NCBI GenBank assembly: GCA_017311315.1
Contig: CM029654.1
Span: 25,503,879 to 25,567,878 of the forward strand
DNA: 64,000 nucleotides
Reading direction: 5' to 3'
Source: Dendrocalamus latiflorus
Lineage: Eukaryota; Streptophyta; Magnoliopsida; Poales; Poaceae
Translations under genes and position numbers: made by a program
In this document: positions 1 through 11,034 of the stretch, piece by piece
Layout: each line of letters starts with the position of its first letter
Position numbering within the stretch: position 1 is the stretch's first letter
The notes under the pieces: generated by a model
Told to the model about the DNA's origin: nothing
The model's input: only the letters and a program-made list of their open reading frames with translations
Databases searched by the model: none

Positions 1-330
1 GACTTCGCATGACTTCCACAGGACTTCACTCGGTCTCCGCATAGTCTTCGCTGGACTTCACATGATCTCTGCCGAGGTCTCCTCACCATCCCCACACAGG
101 GACTTTGCACGGTCTCCACCGAGGTCTTCGCGCGGTCTCCATCGAGCTCTACGTGGATGTCACCTTTGATAAACTTTGCCTGGTCTTCACGGGACTTCGC
201 ACTGTCTCCACTAAGCTCCGCGCGGATGCCACCGACCTTCGAGTCCTCCAGTCTTCGTCGGCCTTGGCTCCGTGACTCCGTACCTCCGGGTGAGCGACTC
301 GTGATTGTACATGTTCGTCTAGGCATTCGT
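1..330. repeat. degenerate tandem repeat, start of the array region
   Basis: Short phrases such as GACTTCGC and GGTCTCCACCGAGGTC recur every few tens of bases. No coding logic is visible. The stretch runs directly into the 30 bp palindromic array and probably belongs to the same large repeat, which starts before the window. Confidence 0.5.
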
Positions 331-1975
331 TCGACCTTGTGGTCCAGACATCATCCGCTCACATCACGGTCGTGACTTCGTCCGACTACTACGTGGTCCT
401 AATCTCATCCGACCGGCTCACGGTAGTGACCGCATCCGACCGTCTCATGGTCGAGACTTTGTTTGACCTCCTCGCGATTGTAGACACTTCGTCCGACTAC
501 CTTGTGGTCATAGACGCTTCATCTAACTGCCACGTGGTTAAGACTTCACCCTACCTTCTCGAGGTCGTAATTTTGTTAAAATCGCACGGTGGCCTCATGT
601 CTCGGCATACTCTACAGAGTTTGAGGCACCAGGAACTTAGCCATCCTAGGTAACTCTACGGAGTATAAAAAATCACATGGTGCCCTCGCACCCCGGTGTA
701 CTCTGCGGAGTATAAAAGCCGAGAACTTAGCTGTCCCAAGCAACTCTATGTAGTATAAAAAAATCACACGGTGGCCTCGCACCCCGTTATACTATAAAGC
801 ACCGAGAACTTAGCCATCCCGAGCAACTCTATGGAGTATAAAAAATCGCACGGTGTCCTTACGCCCCCGACTACTATGCAGAGTATAAAGCATCGGGAAC
901 TCAATCTTCCTGAGCAACTCTACGGAGTATAAACGGCCGCATAGAGTCAATGGCCTCTGTGCGAACTCTATAGAGTATAGATGGTAGCACGGGATAGCTT
1001 GCACGGGCGCATGTGCATCACGTGCTTGGCCCATCCCACCAAGGAGTCCCTGCCACAGATCGTAACCCCAGTGAGTCTTACTAGAGAGTTCATTGCGCTA
1101 CTTCGTCTAGACCCCTCATGATCGTGGACGCTTTGTCCGACCACCTCCTGGTCATAGATGTTTCGCCCGACCATCTAGCGGTTGAGATTTCGTTCGACCA
1201 TCTTGTGGACAAGACGTCGTCCGACTGCATCGTGGTCATAGGCGCTTGGTCTGACCGCCTTACGGTTGAGATTTCATCCGACCGCATCGCGGTCGATACC
1301 TCATCTGACAACCTCATGGTCGTAGACGCTTCATCTGTCCACCTCATGGTCGTAGATGCTTCGTCCAACTGCCTCTCGGTCGGGACTTTGTCCAACCACC
1401 TCATAGTCGTAGACGCTTAGTCTGACTGCATTGCGGTCGGGACTTCGTCCGACCACGTCGTGGTCATAGATGCCTTTGTCCAATCATGTAGTGGTCGTAG
1501 ACACTTCATCCGTCCATCTCGTGATCATAGACGCTTCGTCCAATTGCCTCGCGGTCGAGACCTCGTCCGATGACATCATGGTCATGGACACTTTGTCCAT
1601 CCATGTTGTGGTCGTAGATGCTTAGTCTGACCACCTCGTGGTCAAGACCATGTCTGACCACATCGTGGTTGTAGACGCCTCGTTCAACTGAATCGTAGTC
1701 GAAGACCTCGTCCGACCACATCATGGTCGTAGACACTTCATCCATCCATCTCGTGGTCATAGATGCTTCGTCCGACCACCACGTGGTCATAAATGCTTTG
1801 TCTGACTGCCTAGTGGTCGAGACTTCATTCGACTACCTCGTAGTTGTAGACTTTGTCCGGCCGCATCGCGGTTGTAGATACTTTGTCCAACTCTCTCGTG
1901 GTCCTAGATGCTTCGTTCGACCACCTTATGGTCATAGACGTTCCTTGTGCACGCAAGTTTTCGTCTCACCACCAC
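330..1975. repeat. 30-bp palindromic tandem array (with an 88-bp block inside)
   Basis: The unit is about 30 bp and reads roughly TTCGTCCGACCACCTCGTGG followed by TCGTAGACGC. Its core is an interrupted palindrome, GACCAC-NNN-GTGGTC, so every unit can form a small hairpin. Spacing is clear near 1,321, 1,351 and 1,381. Because 30 is divisible by three and the unit often lacks stops, it creates long spurious frames on both strands. The block at 600-960 is a different repeat. Further 30 bp blocks lie at 2,325-2,830, 3,790-4,040 and 4,430-4,640. Confidence 0.85.
600..960. repeat. ~88-bp tandem repeat, four copies
   Basis: Four imperfect copies contain GAACTTAGC, a CAACTCTATGGAGTATAAAA-like phrase and CACGGTGGCCTCGCACCCC. 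The GAACTTAG-type phrase recurs at about 632, 723, 804 and 897. Each unit holds GGAGTATAAA, which looks TATA-like, but repetition rather than promoter function is the simplest reading. Confidence 0.75.
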
Positions 1976-4420
1976 CTTCATCGACGACTAGTTTGAAGGG
2001 GCGGACGGATCATGCTCGTACATGTCTTCGGCCAGCCATCGACTTTGTCAACCCTGGGTTAGAAGACCAGGGGACGGGCCATGCACACAAGTCTTTATCT
2101 CATTGTTGAATTCATCGACGTCAAGTTTGAAGGGTGGGGGGATGGCCCGCGTGCATGTCAATTTCATCTCGTCACCTCCTTCATTGACTGCAAGTCCGAA
2201 GGTGGGGGACGGGCTATGCACGCAAGGATTCGTCTCACCGTCAACTTCATCGATGCCGAGTCTGAAGTGCAGGGGATAGTCACGCGCGCCCATGCTTTGT
2301 CAACTTCCTCGACTCTGCCAAACCACTATGTGGTCATACCTTCGTCTGACCATGTTGTGGTCGTAGAGTCTGTCCAACCATGTCATGGTCATTGACGTTT
2401 TGTCTGACCACCCCCACGGTCATGACTTTATCCAATCGCCTCACAATCGTAGACTTCGTCCGACCACCTCATGGTCATAGACTTCATCCGACCTACTCAC
2501 AGTCGTAAACTTTGTTCGATCACATCATCGTCGGGTACTTACTCTGATTGCTTCATGGTTGTGACTTCTCCAACCACATTGGGGTCGTAGACGCTTTGTC
2601 CGACCATGTCGTGGTCATTGACATTTTGTCCAATCGCCCCGCAATCATGACTTTGTCCGACCGTCTCATAATTGTAGACTTCGTTCGGCCACCTTGTGGT
2701 CATAGACTTCATTCGACCTACCCACGGTTGTAAACTCTGTCCGACTACATCATGGTCAGACACTTACTCTGACCGCCTCATGGTCGTAGACGCTTCGTCT
2801 GACCAACTCGCGGTTAGGACTTCGTCCTTGGCGCACGTTAGCTTCGTCTCGCTGCTAACTTCATCGATCTCGAGTCTGAAGGGCAAGGAATGAACCACAC
2901 GTGACAGCTTCGTCTCACCACCGCCTTCGTCAACTGTGATTTTGAAGGTGGGGGATGGGCCGCACGCGCAAGGATTCATCCCTTCGCTGACTTCATCGAC
3001 AACCAATCCGAAGGGTGGGGAACGGGCCACGCGCGCCAGCAAGTCTTCGTCTCACAACCGACTTCGTCGACCCCATGTTCGAAGGGTGGGGTTGGCCGCA
3101 AGCACGTCAGTTTCGTCTCGCCACCAATTTCGTCGAACCCGAGTTCGTAGGGTGGGGAATGGGCCGCGCGCATCAGCTTCAACTTATCGCCGACTTCATC
3201 GACCCCAAGTCCGAAGGGTGGGAGATGGGCCATGCACGTTAGCTTTGTCTCATCGCTGACTTCGTCAACCCCAAGTCCAAAGGGTGCGGGGGTGGGCCGC
3301 GCGTGCATCAGATTTTTCTCGTCGCCAACTTCATCGATGACTAGTCCAAAGGATGGGGACGAACTGCGCACGTTGTAGCTTTATCTTGCTACTGCCTTCA
3401 TCGATGCCTTGTCTGAAGGGTAGGGATGGGCCGCATGCACCATAGCTTCGTCTCGCCGCCGCCTTCGTTGACCTCGAGTCTGAAGGGTGCGGGACAGAAC
3501 GAGCGCCTCAGAGCTTTGTCTCGCCACTGCCTTCACCAACTACGAGTCTGAAGGTGGGGGATAGGCCGCGTGCGCCAGCAAGTCTTCGTCTCGTAGCTGA
3601 CTTTATCAGCCCTGAGTCTGAAGGGTGGGATGGGCCGCGCGTGTCAGTTTTCTCTCGCCACCAACTTCGTTGACCCCGAGTCCGAAGGGTGGGGGACGGG
3701 CTGTGAGCATCATCTTCGTCTCATTACCAACTTCATCAACCTCAAGTCAAAAGGGCAGGGGTCGGGCCATGCGCGCCAGCTTCATCTTGTTGTCGTAGAT
3801 GCTTCGTCCGACCACGACGTGGTCATTGACATTTTGTCTGACCACCCCGTGGTTGTGATTTTGTTCAACCACCTCGCGATCGTAGACTTCATTCGACCTA
3901 CCCATAGTGGTGACTTTGTCCGACCGCCTCACGGTCATAGACTTCGTCCGACCACCTCGTGGTCGTAGACTTACTTCGACCGTCTCGTAGTTGTGGATGC
4001 TTCATCCGACCACCTCGCAGTCAGGACTTCGTCCAGCGCACCCCGAGTTCAAAGGATAGGAGACAGACCACGCGCGTCAGTTTCATCTCAGTGCCGACTA
4101 CGTCGACCCTGAGTCTGAAGGGTGGGGGACGGACCGCACGCATCAGCTTCGTCTCGACGCCGACTTCGTCGACCCCAAGTCTGAAGGGCAAGGGACGGAC
4201 TGCGCGCATCAGCTTCGTCTCGGTGCCGACTTCGTCGACCCCAAGTCCGAAGGGCGGGGGATAGATCGCACGCGTCAGCTTCGTCTAGGCGCCGACTTCG
4301 TCGACCCCAAGTCTGAAGGGTGAGGGACGGACCGCGCATGCACGAGTCGTCGTCTCTCCGCTAACTTCGTCGATTCCAAGTCCGAAGGCTGTGCAGGAAG
4401 GAGCGCGTCTCCATCGCTAA
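1960..4420. repeat. 66-bp tandem array interleaved with 30-bp blocks
   Basis: The unit reads roughly CAGCTTCGTCTCGNCGCCGA, then CTTCGTCGACCCCAAGTC, then a GAAGGGTGGGGGACGG-type segment. Starts at 4,078, 4,144, 4,210 and 4,276 give an exact 66 bp period. Units occupy about 1,960-2,300, 2,835-3,795 and 4,040-4,420, separated by 30 bp palindromic blocks. The 22-codon period explains the multi-frame open frames, so no protein is claimed. Confidence 0.85.
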
Positions 4421-4429
4421 CTTCAAGAC

Positions 4430-5060
4430 TTCATCCCACCACTTCATTGTCGTAAACGCTTCATCCTACAGCCTCGCGGTCGTAGACATAGTCGTTAGGA
4501 TTTTGTCCGACCACTCGTGCTCGGGAATTCATCGACACTTCCTCCGACTGCTTCGGGGCCACGACTTCGTTCATACCTACGACCACCATGTGGTCGTACC
4601 TTCGGCGACCATATCACAAGCGGCATTGTCGGTAGGCCTTCTTCGACTGCGTCGAAGGCACTAACCCGACGGGGCACCCGGCCTTTCGGCGTGGAACTTC
4701 GCCGCCCGCGTCTACGAGCCGTCCGAAGCTGGGACAAAACCTACGCGCGCTGGCTCGGCTTCTGCCGGGAGATGCCATCACCGTTTCAAGATCGGTCAAA
4801 CAATCCTGCTCTGGAAGATTTACAGCAGTCCACACCCCCGAGGATTGGGAGCTATCAACTGCATCAACTCGCCCATCGGCACCTGCGTGCTTACTACCGG
4901 GGGGATGGGGCGGGCCAGTCTGGGCTAATTGTTCATGTCAGCTCGCCTATCGAGACCTCCGTGCTTGCTATTAAAGGAGTACACTGTTGTAGGGGTGGCC
5001 TAACCCCATGGCTGGGTCTTGCAACTGGCCCAATATGGAATAGGTCCAATTATATATGAA
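4430..5060. other. end of the repeat region, possible LTR 3' part
   Basis: The last palindromic units (about 4,430-4,640) pass into GC-rich single-copy-looking sequence with a 180-codon open frame that has no recognisable domain. The arrays share the GACCAC/GTGGTC motif with the solo LTR at 29,942-32,208, so this may be the tail of a related LTR. No terminal repeat or target-site duplication could be placed. Confidence 0.3.
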
Positions 5061-5652
5061 TATGTGTATAAAGGAATATACTAATGTACCTCTAGGGAGA
5101 TTCAATTTTTTGCCACTCTTAAAATTGACCAATTCACTCTGTCACTTACATGTGGGGTCACCTGAGTCACTGACAATGGGCCCGAGTGGCAAATCTGTTG
5201 CCACTCAAGTCATAAGGATGACAAATAGTTAAATTTTCCCCTAAAATAGGTATAAAAGATCAAATCCTTTCATCTCATATGCAAACAGTCTTTACTGTTG
5301 GTGGCTCTTTAGTTAGTCCTTTTCTTTACTATTTGAACCGAACCCCATAACACGTGGATTCGTTTATTTTTTTTCTTCTTCCAATGGGGCTGTGAGTTGT
5401 GACCAAACAACAGAAGCGTTACTACCCTATCTTGACAATGGTCTTGTGGTCCTGTGACTCCCGTGGTACGCCAGCTGAGGCCTTGGATTCTCTCTTGACC
5501 TCAGTGACAGCGCCGTGAGGTCGCATTCACTCACTCGTACTGGAACACTCCGTTCTGGACTGCGATGGATTGATGGACTCGACCGGCGTGGATAAGCTCC
5601 CTTCTGGTCTCTTTCTTCTGCCACTACATGCATGTTTCTCCGTGGAGGCAAA
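5061..5652. other. intergenic, no gene seen
   Basis: AT-rich intergenic sequence. The phrase TTGCCACTC occurs in both orientations between about 5,113 and 5,205, which may be a small decayed MITE. Nothing coding is supported. Confidence 0.4.
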
Positions 5653-5828
5653 GGGGCTGTTTGGTTGCCTGCATGAGTTTATACAGTTGCCATGTTTTTC
5701 CTCAGCCTGGTTCCAATTGATTTTTTATATCTACTCGTGCAGGCTCTCTCCTCCATACAAGCAACCAAACACCATCTCCCTGTATACGCGGATGCGAGCC
5801 ACCCGTATGCAGACAACCAAACAGCCCC
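5653..5828. mobile_element. 176-bp MITE, PIF/Tourist-like
   Basis: The left end GGGGCTGTTTGGTTGCCTGC is mirrored at the right end by GCAGACAACCAAACAGCCCC. AAA flanks both sides as a possible 3 bp target duplication. The TIR resembles the GGGTGTGTTTGGTT end of the Harbinger element at 17,302, so the family is probably PIF/Harbinger-related. It has no coding capacity. Confidence 0.75.
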
Positions 5829-6790
5829 AAACTGACTGGGGCTCAACTGAAATGTCCTCTCTTTCTCTCAAAGAATTCTAGGATCAAGAAGTTTGTGTCC
5901 AACACTCAAAGTGGATAATGTCACTGCGATTTGCAGTGCCTTTGATGTAAGATAGTACGATGTGTGTTCGTGTGTGTGTTTGCACTGCATTTTTTTTTGT
6001 TCAGTGATGTAGAAGATCCTCTGTTTAGGGACATGTTAGTTTTTGTAGTCCCTGTTCATTTTGGCAATGTACTTTGCAATTTTGAAAATTATTATTCTAC
6101 TAAAAAAGAGCTGTGGCTTCAACATTTTCTTTTTAAATTCGGTGCAAAGTTGATACTGATTGTCCGAAAGAGAATAAACGAAAAGGATCGACAAAAAAGT
6201 GGCTTCAGTTCCTGTTTGTGTTATTACCAAATGAATTCCTAATTCCCAGTAGCACATTTGCAGTATGACTGAAACTTTCCTGTAGTCTTTTCGCCTTTTT
6301 TAGAGCTTGCAAAAATTTTCTAAAAGAATCCAGAAAGGGTTTTTTCACCAGCTGCATAAATACTTAAATTTGCAAATCAACTACTAGCGTAGAGGATTGG
6401 TGTTTGTTTGACAAAAAAATGGAAGAAGGCACAGAAATGCCCTCGTGTCTCCTTGCCCAGCTTCATTTCTCAGTTCAACGTGGCTTAATTTTATGGGGCC
6501 TCTCTAAGTTTTACATGCACGCGCCACGTAGGTGCCTTCTAGCATGTATCATTAACCAGAAGGATGGTATTCATGTCTTCTTTCCTGGCCCTGTATTTTC
6601 AAGTAGACATTTTGTGCATCACCCCTAAACTTTTCATGTTATTATGATCCTAATGAGGGGTAAAAAAACTATTACAATGATCAAACTTTGATCTTAGCTA
6701 GCTAGAACAGGCGCATTGTTTCATGGTCCAAGCTTAACTTGAGCACACGGTGGCAATGCATTATCTCTAAGTAGTATTTCATTGTTTTGT

Positions 6791-6969
<179 letters not shown>

Positions 6970-6980
6970 GCAAGCTCGTC

Positions 6981-7613
6981 CCGCCCGGTACGGGTCCAAA
7001 TAGGGCATAACACCTCTGGGTCAAATAAGTTACTATACTGTGCTGTGCTGGTCTACCTAACTGTCCTTTGATTCAGACACGACATAAAGAGGGATCAGAC
7101 CGTGCTGGGCAGGCTCGGACACACTTAGCCCAACAGGCCACCGAGTAATTTTACTATAAGTTATAAGTAACTTTGTTGCTAGTTGAGGTACCGACTCAAA
7201 CACATCACGTCCGGTCAGGCCAGACCGGCTCGACCCGTTTACTGTTCTTACCATACCGTGTGTTTGTCTGGACTGAACCAGCATAATTGGTCCGACCTAT
7301 TTAGCCAAGTCACTGTTGGATGAGCTTGCAACACACACACACGCTATATATATATGAGGTATATATATGTTTGGCCAGACTGGACGTGCTGTGTTTGAGT
7401 CGGTACCTCAACTAGCAACAAAGTTACTTATAACTCATAGTAAAACTACTCGGTGGCCTGTTGGGCTAAGTGTGCCCGAGCCTGCCTAGCACGGTCTGAT
7501 CCCTCTTTATATCATGTCTGAATCAAAGGACAGTTAGGTAGACCAGCACAGCACAGTATAGTAACTTATTTGACCCAGAGGTGTTATGCCCTATTTGGAC
7601 CCGTACCGGGCGG
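6981..7613. repeat. long inverted repeat (fold-back), 241-bp arms
   Basis: The left arm 6,981-7,221 begins CCGCCCGGTACGGGTCCAAA. The right arm 7,373-7,613 is its reverse complement, with roughly eight mismatches by eye. A loop of about 150 bp lies between. The loop also carries GAGCTTGCAACACACACACA at about 7,323, an inverted copy of the GT-tract/TTGCAAGCTC junction just left of the fold-back. A transcript through it would form a long, nearly perfect hairpin. No open frame of note is present. Confidence 0.9.
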
Positions 7614-8489
7614 TCCATTTAGCTAGGATACATGCAGATATCACTCCTTACAGGCTGGGCCCTTGGACAGGCAAGCACTGTGGAGTGGGCCCCACGATCC
7701 CGCCTTGATGGGGCCGCCATCCACCGTCCATCTTTCCCAGCCCGGATACCGTCCAAACGTTTGCAGTGGATTCTTCCCCTGTTCACCTTTTTCTATCATG
7801 CTTCCAAAATTCCATGGGAATCCAAGGCCGACAAAAACGCCTCCGTTCCTACCCTTTTTTGGGTTTTTTTTCCCTTGCGAGTCAGAACGTACAACAATAA
7901 TTGTGGGGTCTTATGCACAAGGGGGTATTCACTCCATCTCCAACAAAGGAAAAGCTGCATCTATATATATTGTTGTGTACTGATAATTATAAGATGCGTA
8001 GATTTTTCGGTGACAGAAAAACATAGGGAAATGTTTGTATGATTTTAGCGTTTTCCTTTGAGTAAATAGCTCAAAATTGGATGTCTACTCATATTCTTTG
8101 TGGCTCGGAGGCTTTCCGTAGGATTAGCCGGGTACAAACAAAAGTAGAAGGTTCGTCATTTTTCACAGTTGTTGTTCCAAATCCATTTGATGTTGAACCG
8201 CTGTTTGGCTTCTGCATCTTTGTGAGCTAATGATGGATACTATTCGTTGCAAAATTTCATTGGTTTTATCCCATACAAGTTCTATGGATTTATTAAAGAT
8301 AACAACCGATTTTTCTGATATTCTGAAAATAGGCGCTAGCTAGCTCGAAGCACTTTTGCACAAAATAAAACCCCAGCCTAAAGCCAATAGAAAATAGGAT
8401 ATCGCCCTCCTCTTTTTGACTTCTAAAAGTGGCTAATTTACAATAAAGTGTTTTTCTACAATAACTAACTTTTAAACAGAGTATTTTTA
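7614..8489. other. intergenic, no gene seen
   Basis: Mixed-composition intergenic DNA. Short open frames overlap in several phases without motifs. Nothing is supported. Confidence 0.4.
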
Positions 8490-8650
8490 AATCGGTGTTT
8501 ACAAGTAGGTTAAAGTATATACTCCAGCGACTTCATTTATATCGATCAAAATCGCACACAAGTCTCTGTCTCTCTGTACTCGCTCTCACGGCAGCTAAAA
8601 TTCATAAGGCACAATCCAAAAGAATATGCCCACCACACACACGCACACAT

Positions 8651-8681
<31 letters not shown>

Positions 8682-8700
8682 GACACACACACACGGATTC
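8490..8700. repeat. dispersed AT-rich repeat copy plus (CA)n/(TA)n tract
   Basis: About 8,490-8,610 is one copy of a dispersed family whose core reads like CGACTTTATTTATATCGATC followed by AAAATCGCA. Other copies lie near 22,410, 53,930, 58,480, 59,130 and 60,115. Positions 8,635-8,695 are a CA/TA dinucleotide tract. Confidence 0.65.
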
Positions 8701-9396
8701 TCTATATCTCCATTTTTTTAGACTGAAGTCATGCCTCCAGACCTGCCTACCGAATCTGGATACCATAGACTAGGGCAACCAGAATATTTGGCAATTTAGC
8801 AACAACTGATTATGATGACGATGGATTGTAAAATCTTACCTTACCTAAAGATATCATGATTCTTTAGCCTCTTTTATGAAACGGAAAAGAAGGGGATAAA
8901 AAGTTTGTGGCGTACAAAATGAGCTTCACAAATAGAAAGGCAGCCCTCCAGTTTTGGCAGCTTGTAGAATTAGTTTCAATGGGAAGACGATGAGAAATTT
9001 GAGCTCCAGTGTATCATCAGAGCTGAAATTAGGCTTTTTTTTCTATGACTTATTGGTCTAGTAAATAATGATTACTAAAAGAAATCAAAAGACAAAGCTG
9101 CTGAAAAGCCAAAAAAAGAACAGGCCATTATCGTGTCTAATAGCCAAATTCTACAAGTATTTCGTTGTGTAATTTTCTTTAAAAGCATGGAAACTGCATA
9201 AAGGAAAAAAAAGGTCAGGCTATTTGCGTCTCGCCTTGCATATATTTGTACGTAGCTAGCGCAATTTACTCAGGAAAAAACGAGAATACATGACAATAGG
9301 CCTCAAAAATCTTTCTACCATAAAAAATAGCTACTAATATGTGGGGATTCTATTCACACGACTTACATAGAAAATCCTATAGGTAGAATGGTATTA
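8701..9396. other. intergenic, no gene seen
   Basis: AT-rich intergenic DNA without a supported feature. Confidence 0.4.
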
Positions 9397-9654
9397 GGTC
9401 CCGCTTATTTCAGCTTGAGCTTTTGACTTCTTTTTACTATACCTAAATTTCGTCTTTTTTAACTTTTTAGATTTTTTAAAGCTTTTTGCCCCCCAGTATT
9501 CGTTTGCATTGTCCATGATTGGCTAACATGTTTTTCTATTTTAATTTTTATATTTAATTACGCCAAATAAGTCACTATCAGCTACAGTACAAATTCAGCA
9601 GATACAGTACAAATATCAGTCATAAGCCATTTTTTAGCCGAAATGAGCGGGCTG
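9397..9654. mobile_element. 258-bp Tourist-like MITE with TTA target duplication
   Basis: The left end, GTCCCGCTTATTTCAGCTTG after one G, pairs with the right end AGCCGAAATGAGCGGGCTG. TTA flanks both sides (9,394-9,396 and 9,655-9,657), the target preference of PIF/Harbinger elements. Related degenerate sequence is visible near 10,150-10,340, 16,390-16,570 and 59,640-59,800. Confidence 0.7.
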
Positions 9655-10470
9655 TTAATACGATCGGTTGTGTTTCACAAGTGAATTTTTTTCTCAATTG
9701 ATTTTAGTTGCTTAGTGTTTCTGTGGAAGAAAAAAAATAAAACCATGCTCGGTGCATTTTACTGTGATAGAGAAATGAATATATTAGATGATACTGTTAA
9801 TTACTTGGGTTAGATAAACAATGTGTTGTTCTTCTGCGGACCTCCTTTTATGCGTCACTTGACCAAGCTTTCTACCTCTCTTGAGTGGACCCTACTGGCA
9901 TAACTTGGTTGATAACTACAGTACATATCTCTAGTACAAGTCAGATACACAACACGATAACGTCTTAGAAAGTTAAGCACCGCTGCGTCGTTTTTCCTAT
10001 CATCAATCTCAACTCGTGACACGAGTCACATGATCCACCTTTGTGATCCTCCTTAGAACGGGAACTACTTTTGTAAAGATCCCACTCGTCCAAGGGGCCA
10101 AAGTGGTTTTGAAAGCCAGCAGCTATTTAAAACATATCTGCTTTTTTATTTTGGTTTTCCGGTTTTTTTGTTTTTTCTTTCTCCTTTATTGCTTTGTATT
10201 ATCCGTAAATATATAATGGTTTTTTTTTCTGTTTTTCTTATTTTAATTGAATAATTTAGAAAAATTAACGGCCGATACAGTATAATTTTAGTTAAAAATC
10301 AACACCACAACTAAAAACTAAAGCTATTTGTTGCAGGCCTAACTCAACTAAAAATTGGTGGATCGTGACCATGTCATGCATAGCAAACAACTTGTAATTG
10401 ACCCTGAAATGGATATCATCACTGAAGATTTGTTTTCGCTGTATATTTGTTCGAGATAAACTGTAAGCTA
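9655..10470. other. intergenic, no gene seen
   Basis: AT-rich sequence upstream of the epimerase gene. A degenerate MITE-like stretch lies at about 10,150-10,340 (TTTAGAAAAATTAACGGCCG). Nothing coding is supported. Confidence 0.4.
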
Positions 10471-10728
10471 CTCCTTCTATCCAAATTTATAAGGTGTATT
10501 TTTCATGGTCTTATTTATAAATATAGCATGTATTTCATATTCCAATGTAAAATTAATATGATGTTCTTTTTATACCCTTAAAAAATATACAGTTTTATTT
10601 GCTATTTTCTATATACATGTATTAAATATAGTGCTTAGATTAATAATTAAGAATAATATAGCTATTTTTACTATTTTTTTTGATTTATATATATATATAA
10701 TATGTCTTATAAATCTAGATAGAGTGAG
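10471..10728. mobile_element. Stowaway-like MITE
   Basis: The left end CTCCTTCTATCCAAATTTAT pairs imperfectly with the right end ATAAATCTAGATAGAGTGAG. TA precedes the left end, but CA follows the right end, so the target duplication has decayed. Internal sequence is AT-rich and non-coding. It sits about 130 bp upstream of the epimerase TATA box. Confidence 0.65.
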
Positions 10729-10861
10729 CATGCGTAAATAAAAAAAAGACTATCACATAGCCCAATAAGCAAAAAAAAGGAAAACACTATATTTACAGGT
10801 AACCCCCCGAGATCTCTCGAATTTTGGTACCACCCCAACCCTTCTTCTCCCTCGCATCGCC

Positions 10862-10869
10862 TATAAATA
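10862..10869 (+). promoter_or_regulatory. TATA box of the epimerase gene
   Basis: TATAAATA stands in otherwise C-rich DNA. It is followed by a strongly CT-rich leader (about 10,875-10,950), typical of grass 5' UTRs. The initiation codon is 166 bp downstream. Confidence 0.75.
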
Positions 10870-11034
10870 CCCCTCGTCTTCCTCCCACTCCCTCTCCCAC
10901 TTTATTCCCCTCTCCTCTCCTCTCCTCCGCTTCTCTCCCTCTCTCCGCCAAATAAACCCCAAAAATTGAGGGCGCGCCTGGGAAGGCTAGGGTTAGGGGT
11001 TCCTCCGGCCGCCTTCTCGTAGGCGTGTGGTGCG

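Noticed and set aside
157..4335. Many overlapping open frames of 60-130 codons on both strands
   Set aside because: They follow the 30 bp and 66 bp repeat periods, appear in several phases at once and contain no domain.
1..4640. CRISPR-like look of short palindromic repeats
   Set aside because: No unique spacers of constant length and no cas genes; the context is a plant genome and the units are contiguous.
4517..5059. 180-codon plus-strand frame
   Set aside because: No recognisable domain and it starts inside the tandem array, so it is more likely LTR sequence.
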